From: Escallonia rubra
Lineage: Eukaryota; Streptophyta; Magnoliopsida; Escalloniales; Escalloniaceae
Direction of reading: 5' to 3'
DNA: 64,000 nt
Assembly (NCBI GenBank): GCA_033065855.1
Contig: JAVXUO010002707.1
Span: forward strand, 123,501 to 187,500
Part shown: in pieces, positions 45,215-55,920 of the stretch
Position numbering within the stretch: the stretch's first letter is position 1
Layout: every line of letters begins with the position of its first letter
Program-made: the position numbers and the translations under genes
Notes under the pieces: model-generated
Seen by the model: only the letters and a program-made list of their open reading frames with translations
Databases searched by the model: none
Told to the model about the DNA's origin: nothing

Positions 45215-45450
45215 AATCACTAAAAGAAAGTACCGTCTTATCTACGGAATATTCCAGGGGTAAACGCAGCTGATCCGTTGTTAAAAGATTCTCTACCGAC
45301 AAAATTTCTGTCAACAAAGGTCTGTCGTTGATTACCTAAATTTCTGTCAATAAAGATTCTCTGCAGATTGAGGTGCTCTGTCAATTATTACCTAAACTTT
45401 TAAACACGGATTTGCCACTATTCGTTTTAAAGCTTTTTTCTCAAAACTGC
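45215..45450. mobile_element. CACTA 3 remnant, possible left end
   Basis: CACTAAAAGAAAGTACCG is followed by several degenerate copies of CCGACAAAATT / CTGTCxxTxAA in both orientations, resembling the subterminal zone of CACTA 2. It is heavily diverged. Confidence 0.35.
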
Positions 45451-45861
45451 TATAGTGTAGTTATATATATACATATAAATATAAATTCACGCGGCGAAAA
45501 TCTGTCACGAAACTAAAAGTCTTGAATAGCGATTTTGTTTTTTCTATTCCACAAAAAGAAAAACATGTTTCCTGTATTATAATTCATCCAAAATTTTTTA
45601 TTAATTAATCCACATTTGATAATTAATCCAAATCGTCATTAACTTTCACAATTTTCACACAGCTCCTAAATATACAATGCAAATTATAAATTGAGTTACA
45701 TCAGTTCAAAATACCTTACATTTTAAAATTCATTCGTTTTAAAATTCACTGACTAACAATTTTATGGAATTACAAATTTAGTATTTGCACGGTTTTGAAG
45801 AAGCGAGTATTTTATATGTAGATTTACATCTGAAAATTTGAACCCAGATAATGAAAAAACA

Positions 45862-46088
45862 TTGGCCGCTACCCCGGTCGGTGGAATCTTCCTTCTACCA
45901 TCTATATAGCGACAATCAATCATCTCTAAATGTTTCTAGTGACTTTTATTTAGCGACGCTAAAAAAATACTACTAATAATTGTCCTTGAAAGTGTTATAA
46001 GAAAAGTTACTAGAAACATTTAGCGACTATTAATTGTCACTATATACGGGGTTGGAGGAAGATTCCTACAACTCGGGTAGGAGCCAAA
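45862..46088. mobile_element. Fold-back MITE, family X, copy 2
   Basis: Arms ATTGGCCGCTACCCCGG and (complement) TTTTGGCTCCTACCCGAG, both continuing through GGAATCTTCC, match the element at 25,787-26,014. The interior AGTGACTTTTATTTAGCGAC and its partner also match. Confidence 0.75.
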
Positions 46089-47599
46089 ATTTGTTCCCAG
46101 ATAATTATTTGATGGTGTATGGATAAAAACCAGAGTGAGAGAGTTTCATTTTTTAGTGGAAGAAGGTTAAAACTATGGAGACCAAAAAAGTCACTTTCTC
46201 CATTCTTTTGTGGTAAGTATTTGCCAAATAACTAGTCTGAACTAGTTATTTGTACAGTAAATTTTAGCACATCAAATCCGTTTTTCAAATCCCTCCTCAA
46301 ATTTGGTAAATCCATCTCATCAGAATCAAAACAAGAAATTTGTTGTGATGCATTTGCAAATCCTCTACAAAAGTAAAGTTTCAATTCAATTACTTCATCC
46401 AAACATACTCTTATTAGCAATTGCATATTGATATTCTACGGATTAAATAACAACTTCAGTAGCAGTTTGTCTTCGAGCGAACTACCTCGAAAAAATTCAC
46501 TTTGGAAGGAAGATTTTAGGGAATCGCCATCTTATTTAATGTAAACATAGGAAAATGAGAAAAAGGACAAAAAAGACTCTAAAATGTTCAAAGGACAACT
46601 AACTCTATCAGAAACAAGGAAATAGATTTGGAGACTTAGTTATATGGCGGAAAGTGTTAGGCACCCACCATAGCTTTTCTGTCTCTACTTCATTTTGATT
46701 ACTTTTGGTCTTTTTAACATATAACACATAAACATACAATGAAACTAACAAAAGTTTATTATTCGATTATTGGCTTGAACTCGACATTGGGGGTCGAATG
46801 ACAAGTATCCGGTCGGACAAATTGGAATAAAAACTATCGTAGTTCAACCCTGGTCTTACGAGAGGCGACCTACACTTCGGTCTAAGACTCGAACTGAGAA
46901 ATGAAAATGACTCTTTTTTATGATTTTTGTACTAGAAATGAAATGTAACCGCAAGAAATGTAAACAATTCTAGACTTCTCAAACTAGACTAGAAAGCTAT
47001 TAAATATACCCCGGGAATATACTTGTCTGGACGACTCTGTAACGTTCTGCAAAGGATTCACGATGCTAGAAACTAGAGAATCTTTTGAAGTAAATATGAA
47101 GGGTTAGTTCCTCTTAAGAAATGATATACCACTTTGAGGAGAAATGGTGTAAAAGCTATAAGGACAAAAAGCTAGGATCCTTGAAAATGTAGGCCAAGGG
47201 CCCTATGTATAGAGCTCTGCGCCAGAAATGATAAAGATGGTCGTATCAATCTGCAATCTAATAATAAGACAGAATATTTGATGAAAATAGCAGATTGATA
47301 AAAGTCGACTAATCGGCTGGTTTGTCAATAATTGGCCGGTTCATCCCATAATTTTATATATCTTTTAATTTTGAGACATTATTTGATACTTATTTCTGAT
47401 TTTGCAGATGAGATATTTCAGATTCGGCAATTATCTTCTAAATCATTGATTTAATCACTTGCATCTAGGATAAATCACAAATAATTCCTCAAATTATCTA
47501 GATAAATCATAATTTAGACATGGAGGGGACTGATATATTTGGATTGTATTGAGCCCAATTACAGACTAGACAACTGGATGGGACTAGACAATTGAACTG
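46089..47599. other. No gene recognised
   Basis: AT-rich sequence with no coding signal. At 47,308-47,345 the phrases ACTAATCGGCTGGTTTG and AATTGGCCGGTTCAT resemble the motif clusters of the Tat-like element at 7,960 and 10,840, which hints at another scrap of that family. Confidence 0.35.
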
Positions 47600-47881
47600 C
47601 TAGACTGGACTGGAGGATTAATTTTACGCTACACCTCATATACTTAAGGGCCAATGGCACCGAGCATCCTGTGGTTCCAACTTTGGCACCTAACACTAAA
47701 ATTTTGAAAATATTTGTATCTAATACCAGTTCATGGTCAAGATGGGCTTTGATTAAACGACTGTTACTTTTTAAAGGATAAGTGTGTCTTTTAACATGTT
47801 AAATCTATGTGGCGTTCTAGTCAACACCAGTTATACACACACAGCCCCCTATCTCTTTCCAGTCTCTCTCATACATAAAAT

Positions 47882-47883
<2 letters not shown>

Positions 47884-47937
<54 letters not shown>
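47884..47937. repeat. (TA)n microsatellite followed by (CA)n
   Basis: About 27 TA units then CA-rich sequence to 47,960. Confidence 0.95.
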
Positions 47938-47947
<10 letters not shown>

Positions 47948-48299
47948 AACACACACACCACCACTTGATCTCAGGTGGCTGTTACATACGTAGAGAAACA
48001 CTCTCTTTCTCAATTTCTCTTTGTTTCTCCTTCTAATCCTTCACCAATACCCAATTTTTTGGATCCCTTACCCGAATGTTTTTCACTTTAACTGAGATTG
48101 GGCTTTGAAGTCATCTTATCCTTTTGTAGGGTGTGGGGTGTGTGATTGTGGTTGACTCATTGGGGGATTACAGTTGACTGACTAAGTGAAGGATTTATGA
48201 GTTTTGGATGGGCATGGTGGTGCAGGTTTGATGGGCTTGGGAGTAAGAGAATTGGAGATTTATAGAGTGGGAGAATTGGGGATTTAGGGAGTGTGTGAC

Positions 48300-48550
48300 A
48301 ATGTGTAAAACTGATTCGCTGGGACATTATTACAGTAAAGGACGCACGGCGTTGGATCTACCGTCGACGAGGCTTGGTGTGTGAATTCCGGTTGTAGAGT
48401 TTGTACTGAGGAGTTAGAGTTAGCAAGGAGTGGAAATGGAATGGTGGAGTTCCTACTGTTGATAAAAGGATCAATGTCGGTGGCAAAACCAACGCTGATC
48501 GGTTGAAAATCTCTCTCCGTACCACGCACATTAAAAACACATAGAGAGAA
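48300..48550 (-). other. Non-TIR interior of the outer MULE, possible captured sequence
   Basis: An open - frame of 81 codons (48,529-48,284) starting MRGTERDFQPISVGFATDID shows no known domain. It could be a captured host fragment, as in the related Pack-MULE, but nothing identifies it. Confidence 0.25.
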
Positions 48551-48665
48551 AAGTAATGTTGTTCATGTAGATGAATACGAATGCACAAAAAAGATAGAGG
48601 TGGAGACAGGGAATGCAGAGAAAGGAGCAATCCAGAGAATTGTATCTCTTTCTGGAGAGAGAGAG

Positions 48666-48690
48666 AGGGGGGGGGGGGGGGGGGGGGAAT
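48666..48690 (+). repeat. Poly-G run
   Basis: About 20-23 consecutive G residues after a (GA)n run. Confidence 0.9.
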
Positions 48691-48803
48691 AAATCTGTTG
48701 GGGAGGTACAAAAATATGAGACACATAGGATGCCATCTAGATGCCACATGGATGCCATCTTGAACACAATAACCAAACTGGCCATTTTGCCCTTTAAAAA
48801 CTA

Positions 48804-49968
48804 GGATAAATTACACACGGCACCCTTGAGGTTTGCCCTAAACTACACAAGGTAACTACTAAGTTATTTTATTACACTTTGTCCCTTGTGGTTTGTCATT
48901 ATACTACTACATAAAACCCACTTCTGTTAAGAAACAGTCAAAAAACATTATGGCACATTTTAGAAGTTATGATATTCCCAAAATACCCTTAGATTTTCCT
49001 TTTTTTCCTTACCAAAGCCAATGCTTAATCGCCGCCGCACTGCCGCCACTGATGCCCCGCCACCACTGTTGTATGCCTTACATACACACACGCGCACACA
49101 CACACATGCACACCCCCAATGTATCTCACCCACCAAAACCATCCCACCCACCCACGATCTACAGCATCCACCACCATCCTTCTGCTCCTACCACCACCGG
49201 TTGGGGCTGTTATCCCTGCTGCACTGGCCACCTATTGATTGTAAACCCCCCCACCCCCCACCCCCCACCCCCCACACCCACTCTGATTTGACTAGGAACC
49301 ATAGAACCTGATTGGGAGTCAGATCCAAGATCTGGATTTAGATCGAGATATAGATCTTGATCTTGATCTAGATCTGCGAGTTACACGGCCACTCCGGCAT
49401 AGCAAGCTGCTCATCTTCTACTTTGCCTGTTTGGGATCGTTGATCATAATCACAGCATCAGAGCGGCAAATGCCAGCCTTGTTTATTTCAACAACCACCG
49501 TTGATTCACAATTACCAATGGCGAAGATTCACATAGTTACCACCGCTGATTCACATATTTCAACAATCACTGCTCACCCGAAGCTCGACCAGTTTCTGGT
49601 GAACTCTTTTCTCTGAGCTACGATGATGTGTAGAGGCCATGCCTCAAATACTTCAGGTTTTCACCTGAGAGGGTAAGGTCGGACGAAGTTGAAATCCCAC
49701 TTGCTGAACATGATGCACGATTTTGCCATAACTGAGAAGTATGTTGTTCAATGGTGGGTGGTGAAAATAAATTGAGGTGGTAGAGAATTGGCAGTTATGG
49801 TGGTTTGGTAAATTTACATTCTTATGATGGGTATTACCGTCATTTGCTTATTTCTATTAATTCTTTGAACGGAAAAATAAAATAGTTTAGTTTAGTGTAA
49901 TAAAATAACTTAGTAAGTGTCGTGTGTAGTTTAGGGCAAACCACAGTGGTGCCGTGTGTAATTTACCC
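48804..49968. mobile_element. Mutator-like element nested in the outer MULE, 1.17 kb
   Basis: Inverted ends start GGATAAATTACACACGGCA on the left and GGGTAAATTACACACGGCA on the right, and continue with GGTTTGCCCTAAACTACACA and CTAAGTTATTTTATTACACT in both. Flanking 9-mers TAAAAACTA and TCAAAACTA differ by one base, a Mutator-type duplication. The element interrupts the right end of the outer MULE: CCTTTAAAAACTA on one side continues as AAAACTAACAGACG on the other. The interior is C-rich and has no transposase. Confidence 0.85.
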
Positions 49969-50779
49969 TCAAAACTAACAGACGTGTGGGTTCAAAAGGC
50001 ATTTTGACTGTCATTTGGTGATGGAAGTCAAGAATTTTGGTTTTTTGGTGTTGGGTGCCAAATTTAGAACCATGGGATGCTAGGCTCAATGGACCCCTAA
50101 GTATGAGCTGTAGCATAAAGTTAATCCCTAGACTGGACAATTAGACTTAACTGGACCACATTCAATTAGTTAAGTCATATTACCAGGCCTAACCCTTAAT
50201 AATAAACTCTAATTAATAATGAAATCAACATTTATTTAATTAATAATAACAACGAAAATAGGGTGTCTATAGATATGATCTACCCTTGTAATGTAAATAT
50301 GAAAAACCTTACAAAGGGAAGGTCGAATAGTACTACTAAGAAAAACCCAGGTTATTATATCACACCGACATAGCATAAAGATAGCGTGATATGTCTCAAA
50401 TAAATATGAACATACTTGTGCTTAATGCTTGGGCATCCAGTTTTGTCACAGCTCATATAAGGCAGGCAATCATATCAGGGTCAAACTCTTCCTGCAGGTT
50501 CAGTCTTTGTGTATGCAATAGAGGATGAGTGAGATCCCATCATTAAATGTGCATGCATGCAAGTTGGTGCGACATATTTTCCTCTTCTTCTGATTCAGGA
50601 TTCCAGGTGTATTACATCACAACTTGATTGCATCTTCGTCTGTACTCAAAGAGCATAATGCTTAACCAAGAGCACGCTTCGAAGACACCACTGAAGGAAA
50701 TGAGGCCTACAACACAATCAAGACAGTAACATAAGGAATGAATGAACGACCAACTAATAAGCACATAATACGTCCAAAA

Positions 50780-51010
50780 TTTAAAAGCAAACTTTAGTAT
50801 AGAAAACTTACATGAACATTCTTCGGAACCTCCGAAACAAACTCTCTCGTAGGATGTGCTTGATCTTTCTCATTTCTCCCCTTCTTGGTATTCAGGTATG
50901 ACAGAGCAATCAACTCATCCTGGTCCAAATTTGGGCTCGCACATCAGTGTCATTTCTGAATATATTGTGTGGCGTTGACCTTCCCATGTGGGTAGGATCT
51001 TGGTTGGATC
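50780..51010 (-). pseudogene. Transposase_24 fragment of CACTA 3
   Basis: Read on -, DPTHMGR, then TPHNIF, then a DELIALSYL-type stretch and EKDQAHPTREFVSEVPKNVH follow the layout of the TNPA-like protein of CACTA 2 (DPTHTGGSVPHDIV..DEVIALTY..DETQQAGDYI). It is shifted in frame at least once and is a relic. Confidence 0.55.
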
Positions 51011-51469
51011 TTATTGTTTCCACCGCCAGTGGGTGCAGGCAACGGCCAGATGGAGCGGCAACGGCTGCGCGTGGCAGCTGGAGGCATCCAAATACGTGGT
51101 GGCCAGAGGCGTGCTATTGGAGGCCAGAGGTGAGTAGCGTTAGTCATTGGAGGAAGAGGGAGGCGAGGAAATGTGTGCAACTCTGAGAAATAAAGAAAAG
51201 TCCGGTTTTGATAAGTAACAATCTTTAGTGATGGAAATTTCATTTCTAAAAATAAAAAAGTATTATTTAATTTCTGAAAAAGAATCTTTAGCAATGGAAT
51301 GTTTTGGTCCCTACTAATCCCTTGCTAAAAGGCAAATCGATAACTTCAAAAAATTCAAAAAAGGAGAGCAGAAAATCATGAAAAACATTTGAGCCAACTA
51401 AATAGTCCATCTGTTGTAAAAACCCATTGATATAGTCAGTTGGTAAACATTTTTGCGAAGGGAAATTTC

Positions 51470-51560
51470 TTTGTTAATACTTTTCCTCAACTTCTACCTA
51501 TCGAACACTTTCCATTGGTAAAATACGTCGGTAATAGTGCATTTTAGTGACGGACGATGT
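51470..51560. mobile_element. CACTA 3 remnant, possible right subterminal zone
   Basis: Phrases such as CCATTGGTAAAATACGTCGG and TTTTAGTGACGGACG resemble the subterminal units of CACTA 2. No terminus was found. Confidence 0.3.
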
Positions 51561-51569
51561 TCTGTTGAA

Positions 51570-54500
51570 AAAAGTGACGTCGCAAATATGCAAGCAAGGA
51601 GTAAGAACCAAAGCCAGACTTCATACGGGCATTAGTGATGATAATACTTGTGTTCTCTGCAGAGAGGTTCCTAAGATTCTGATCCCAGTTGTTATCATCA
51701 AGAAGTCTCATCATCTCCTAATATAGAATGGATGACTGCAATGAAAGCAAATGGGTTCCAAAAGTCAAACAATTTGCGGAGGGTTCTATTCAAAGGCACA
51801 AGGTACATCTTGTAGCAAAGGGGTATACCCAGCAAGAGGGGTCTAGATTACAAGGAAACTTTCTCACCTGTAGTCAGGTTTGCCTTGATTCGTCTCATTC
51901 TGGCCATTGCCGCACACTTCGATTTACATGGAAGTTAAGACAACTTTTCTCCATGGAAAGATGAATGAGGAGATCTATATGGATCAGCCTGCTAGCTTTG
52001 TCATCGAAGGTCAAGAGTGCAAAGTCTACAAGCTCATAAGATCTATCTATGGCTTAAAGCAATCATCCAGGCAGTTGTATCTTAGATTTCATGTGCCATC
52101 CTTGATAATAGGTTTACGATGGTTAAAGAAGATCACTACGTGTATGGCACCAAGGAAAGCTTTGTTATTTTCCCATTGTATGTTGATGACATTTAGTTAG
52201 CCGAAAATGATAAGAAGTTGATAGCTGCCTCTTAAAGGTGGCTGCCCTCAAATTTTGAGATGAAAGACTTGGGTGAAGCTAATTACGTGCTCGGAGTTAA
52301 GATCTTTAGGGATGGTTTTAAGAGACTTATTGGTTTTTTCCAAAAGAGCTACCTAGAGAAGGTACTTGATCAGTTCCAGATGAACAAATCCAAACCCATG
52401 TGAACACCCTTTTTCTAAAGGTAACTTAAGCCTAAAAGACTGCCCTAAGACTCCTAGAGAAAAGAAGAAAATGATGCATGTACCTTATAGCAGCGTTGTT
52501 GGTAGCCTTATATATAGTAGCCTTATATACGCTATAATGTTTACTCGACCTGATATTTGCTATGTTGTTGAGCAAGTTAGGCAATATCAATTGAATCCTG
52601 GTATTGTACACTGGCAGGAAATCAAAAGGATGTTGCGCTATCTCAGTAAGAACTCGGATTATGTGCTATGCTATCAGCATTTGGGTTTATGCCTTAAAGG
52701 TTTCGGTGATGCTGATTGGGGCAGTGACAGTGATGAGCGTTAATTGACATCATGTATGTGTTCTTGCTAAATCTTGGCCCATATCTTGGAGTAGCAAGAA
52801 ACAAACATGCGTAGCACTATCTGCGATGGAAGCAGAATTCATAACATGTTCAGCAGCAAGTTAGGAGGCAATTTGGATACGAAGGTTCTTGAAACACCTT
52901 AGAGTTGTCACGAGTGCATCAAATTTGGTGACAAATGTCATAGAATGGCAGCCTTTGACTATATAAAAGATCTTAATATCACGGTAGAACCAAACACATT
53001 AATATCAAGTATAACTTCATTCGAGAGACTGTGGCACAAAGAGAAGTGGTGCTAGAGCACCTCTCTACGAGTCGGATGGTTGTAGACCCCTAGCTAAACT
53101 TATCCCTAGGAATTCGTTTGTTTCTCATGTTAGGGCTGTAGGACTTCATAGAATTTAGTTCTTTGTCGACAACCATTGTACTTGGAATATCTGTTTTTTA
53201 TGCACTTGTTGCGTGTTTCATTTCATTGCGGTGTAAATATTATGCTTAATTAGTATGTGTTTATGAAAGGTATGTCAACATGCTGATTGGCTTACTCACA
53301 AGAACAATCAATTTTTACCGCTTTTTGAACAGCGAGCAAAGGCTGGGACTCTTTTTGTCGCCTTGGCTGGAGCCAAGACAAGGTCTTATCAGATGAACCA
53401 TGTATGGATGGCCCATCATCCGTATTAGCCTGTATAGAAGCCGGATGTGAGACCTAGATTTGGTGTTTGGCAAGCGAGCTTATCCAAGGCTTAAGTTAGG
53501 CACTCGAGGAGTGGCTAGAGTAAGATTCGTATGACATATAAGGGTGAGTATTTCACTACTATTTCTGTCGTAGCATGTGTTTCATACCACATGTGCCAAG
53601 CGACCATTTTTGGAAGTAAGTGTATGGTTCCTTGCTTCCTCACCGTGTGAGTCTTACTGGACATACAAATTGTCTAACATTATCTATGCCCTATATGATC
53701 TTTGACTGCATCATGACGTGAAGGATTAGCGTTAACTATACTTTGACATGTCACCTATGACAATGAATGATTCGGTACCAAATGGGCATTATTGGATTGG
53801 CAGCTGATCGAGCACTGAATAATATGAGGGCAAAGGGAAGACCATTTTGGATCACATCCACATAATATGACTCATTGTATAGTTTAAGTTTGTTCTTCAG
53901 CGATGAACATAATCATGAGTGTATCATACGATGCCATGGAGGTCAGATTTGGCTCTTTGAGGGATTGTAGCAAATTTAACATGGAGTGATCAAATGAGTC
54001 TGGTGTATTACGATTCATTCCACTTTTGGGTTGATATCTACATGCTGACCTTATCAAGTTTCTAGTATGGAGCTCCCAAATCACACGTATGCTTAGCGAT
54101 CACACCATCCATTATTAGTCTGTATGAGTATATCCAATAATGCAAGCACGTAGAGAGCATATATGTATAGTAACGTCATCCCCGTCAAGTGCTAGTGGGA
54201 GATGTTAGTAATTCTGGTCGGTTGGTAATTCGGGTCGGAGCCGGTACGCCCATGGCTAGCTTGACGCGAGACCTCTTTGCCTTCCCTAACCCCTATGTGG
54301 GAAGTCCATGAGTTGTAACTCCCAAAATTAAGAGAGCACATTAAGTCTCTCATATATAAAGGGAATTAACCCATGCGACTTAATAGTAAAAGAAAAGGGA
54401 AAACTAGAGAAAAGAAAACTAGAGAAACATATACATGCTTTTGCACTAGTTGGAGAACGAGACAATCTTGTACGGTACGATGGAACATGGATTGGCTCGA

Positions 54501-54640
54501 GAATGTAGCTCATTCCACCCTAAGCAAAGAAATTCACGTGGAGCAACAAGATCAATCATAGACTTGTTGTGCAATAGATTTTAATGGGTACGCTTCCGCA
54601 TCTGAATCTATTGGCTTTGTTTTACACATTAGATCGATCA
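51570..54640 (+). mobile_element. Ty1/copia LTR retrotransposon, 3' part, broken
   Basis: Reverse transcriptase pieces (EEIYMDQPASFV, KVYKLIRSIYGLKQSSRQLY, a YVDD box near 52,180) and the RT-RNase H joint (VGSLIYSSLIYAIMFTRPDI, LCLKGFGDADWGSD) lie in copia order. A long non-coding 3' part and an LTR follow. The 5' half (gag, protease, integrase) is missing. The coding part has several breaks and the element is old. Confidence 0.85.
54203..54640 (+). repeat. 3' LTR of the Ty1/copia element
   Basis: A polypurine-type tract (AGTGGGAGA) is followed at once by TGTTAGTAATTCTGG, the usual start of a copia LTR. TATATAAAGGG near 54,352 could be its TATA box. The end, near 54,630, is not fixed. Confidence 0.6.
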
Positions 54641-54689
54641 CGATCTTTTTCTATCATGCATAGGAGCATCTTACGCATTGTGATATGAC

Positions 54690-54812
54690 TGGCCGGATTT
54701 TCATTGTACTACTTCTGGGGCAAGTTTGACCTGGTTAAGTTTGTGAAGCTCGCCTATGTGCATCTAAGAATGGGTCCATATGTTTGTGCTGAATGGAACT
54801 ATGAGTCGGTTT
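54690..54812 (+). pseudogene. Beta-galactosidase (GH35) exon fragment
   Basis: [20 protein letters not shown] then [14 protein letters not shown] matches the conserved plant beta-galactosidase segment (YYFEGxYDLVKFIKL..[18 protein letters not shown]). About six residues between KL and YVHL are missing, and similarity ends right after CAEWN. No other galactosidase exon is near. It is a stray fragment directly 3' of a copia LTR, perhaps moved by a transposon. Confidence 0.75.
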
Positions 54813-55129
54813 TCCTTATTATCTCCTCCTATTGTGCGGCTACATTTTCCCATCTTCCCTGCGATTTTATTTCATCAGGTTTACAGCATTTGACTTCTTA
54901 CCATGCTATTGACTATTTCTTTTCATGTATTTAAGATGGGCTCTAATTAGAGATCGTGACAGTTGATATTAATTTGTGTTGGAGTTGACGGTAATTTGTG
55001 TTCATATATGTTAATAGGATATTTGACAAATATTATTTGTACTTTGTAAGGATGATATTTTGGTCAGATGATAGAATTTTTTGTACAGGTTGTTTTGCTT
55101 GATGACTGTATTCTTCTTTTGCTAAATTA

Positions 55130-55325
55130 AACTTGCTATATGATATGGGAAAGAAACGCCAGAATTTTCAAACAGCATTCTCAGTCCAAGGAACACATTA
55201 TAAGGATGATCCAGCAATGGATACAGTGGAGGGTAAGAAGCTGGAAGAAAGCACCAGGTCATAGCATAAACAGGGAGCTGTGTGAAAAATGGGAAATTGA
55301 TAGCAGAATTTTAACTGTTTGATTG
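55130..55325 (+). mobile_element. LINE 3'-end fragment
   Basis: YMIWERNARIFKQHSQSKEH and QQWIQWRVRSWKKAP before the stop at 55,322 match the C-terminal tail after the zf-RVT domain of plant LINE-1 ORF2 (IWxERNxRIF). Nothing else of the LINE remains, as expected for a 5'-truncated or decayed copy. No clear poly(A) tail is left. Confidence 0.65.
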
Positions 55326-55639
55326 TGGATTAATGCTTCTGGATTAATGCTTCTGTAAATGAAAACTAAGCTGGTAAACCTTAGCTTAGAGAGAAACTAG
55401 AAAATACTATGTACTGATTTACTTGGGAATAATACATTGACATTCACCAAAAAGAAAAACCTTTGGTCGAGCACCTTTTGATGAGAAATTTCTAATTTGA
55501 AAAAAAATATACACTCGAAAACACACATACCAACGGTATATACCGTCAGCATAGATAACTAACTGAACGGAAAAATTAAAAATAAAAGAAATATTCAAAA
55601 CCAAAGCCGACAGTATGATATAGAAGTAACCTCCGTACA

Positions 55640-55860
55640 TCTACCTTTTGCTGATACAGGCGTTACTTTGTGCGTACGGGACTACTGTCGCCCCAACCCT
55701 TATATAATGCAGACATAGGCTTATCCCATCGGCAATTGTCCCAACGGCCTTGTACCGTATGCATAGCCTATGCCAATGGAAGTATGTAGCTACGTTGGTG
55801 GTGGTGGTTTGGGTTGGGTGGGGTGGGGTTGGGGGGAGGGAGGGGGGGGGGGGGGGTCCG
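55640..55860. repeat. Unassigned repeat-like stretch ending in a poly-G tract
   Basis: Phrases such as CCCATCGGCAATTGTCCCAACGG and GCCTATGCCAATGG recall subterminal transposon repeats, but no terminus was found. A G-rich tract with up to 15 Gs in a row lies at 55,800-55,857. Confidence 0.4.
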
Positions 55861-55920
55861 CAGGGTGGGGGAACGAGGGCACTAAGAACATCTGCTACAA
55901 AATTCTAGTGTCACGAAACT

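Larger units (their letters stand above)
47610..50127. mobile_element. Mutator-like element, outer copy, 2.5 kb
   Basis: Inverted ends of about 170-190 bp start near GGATTAAxTTTAxGCTACA and share ACTTA(A/G)GGG and TTTGG(C/T)xCCxAxCACxAAAA with the Pack-MULE at 26,594, so both are one family. The 10-bp duplication CTAGACTGGA flanks it (47,600-47,609 and 50,128-50,137). Its right inverted end is split by another MULE at 48,804-49,968. The interior has no transposase. Confidence 0.8.

Noticed and set aside
47784-47993. 69-codon ORF with Ile-Tyr repeats
   Set aside because: It is a translation of the (TA)n microsatellite.
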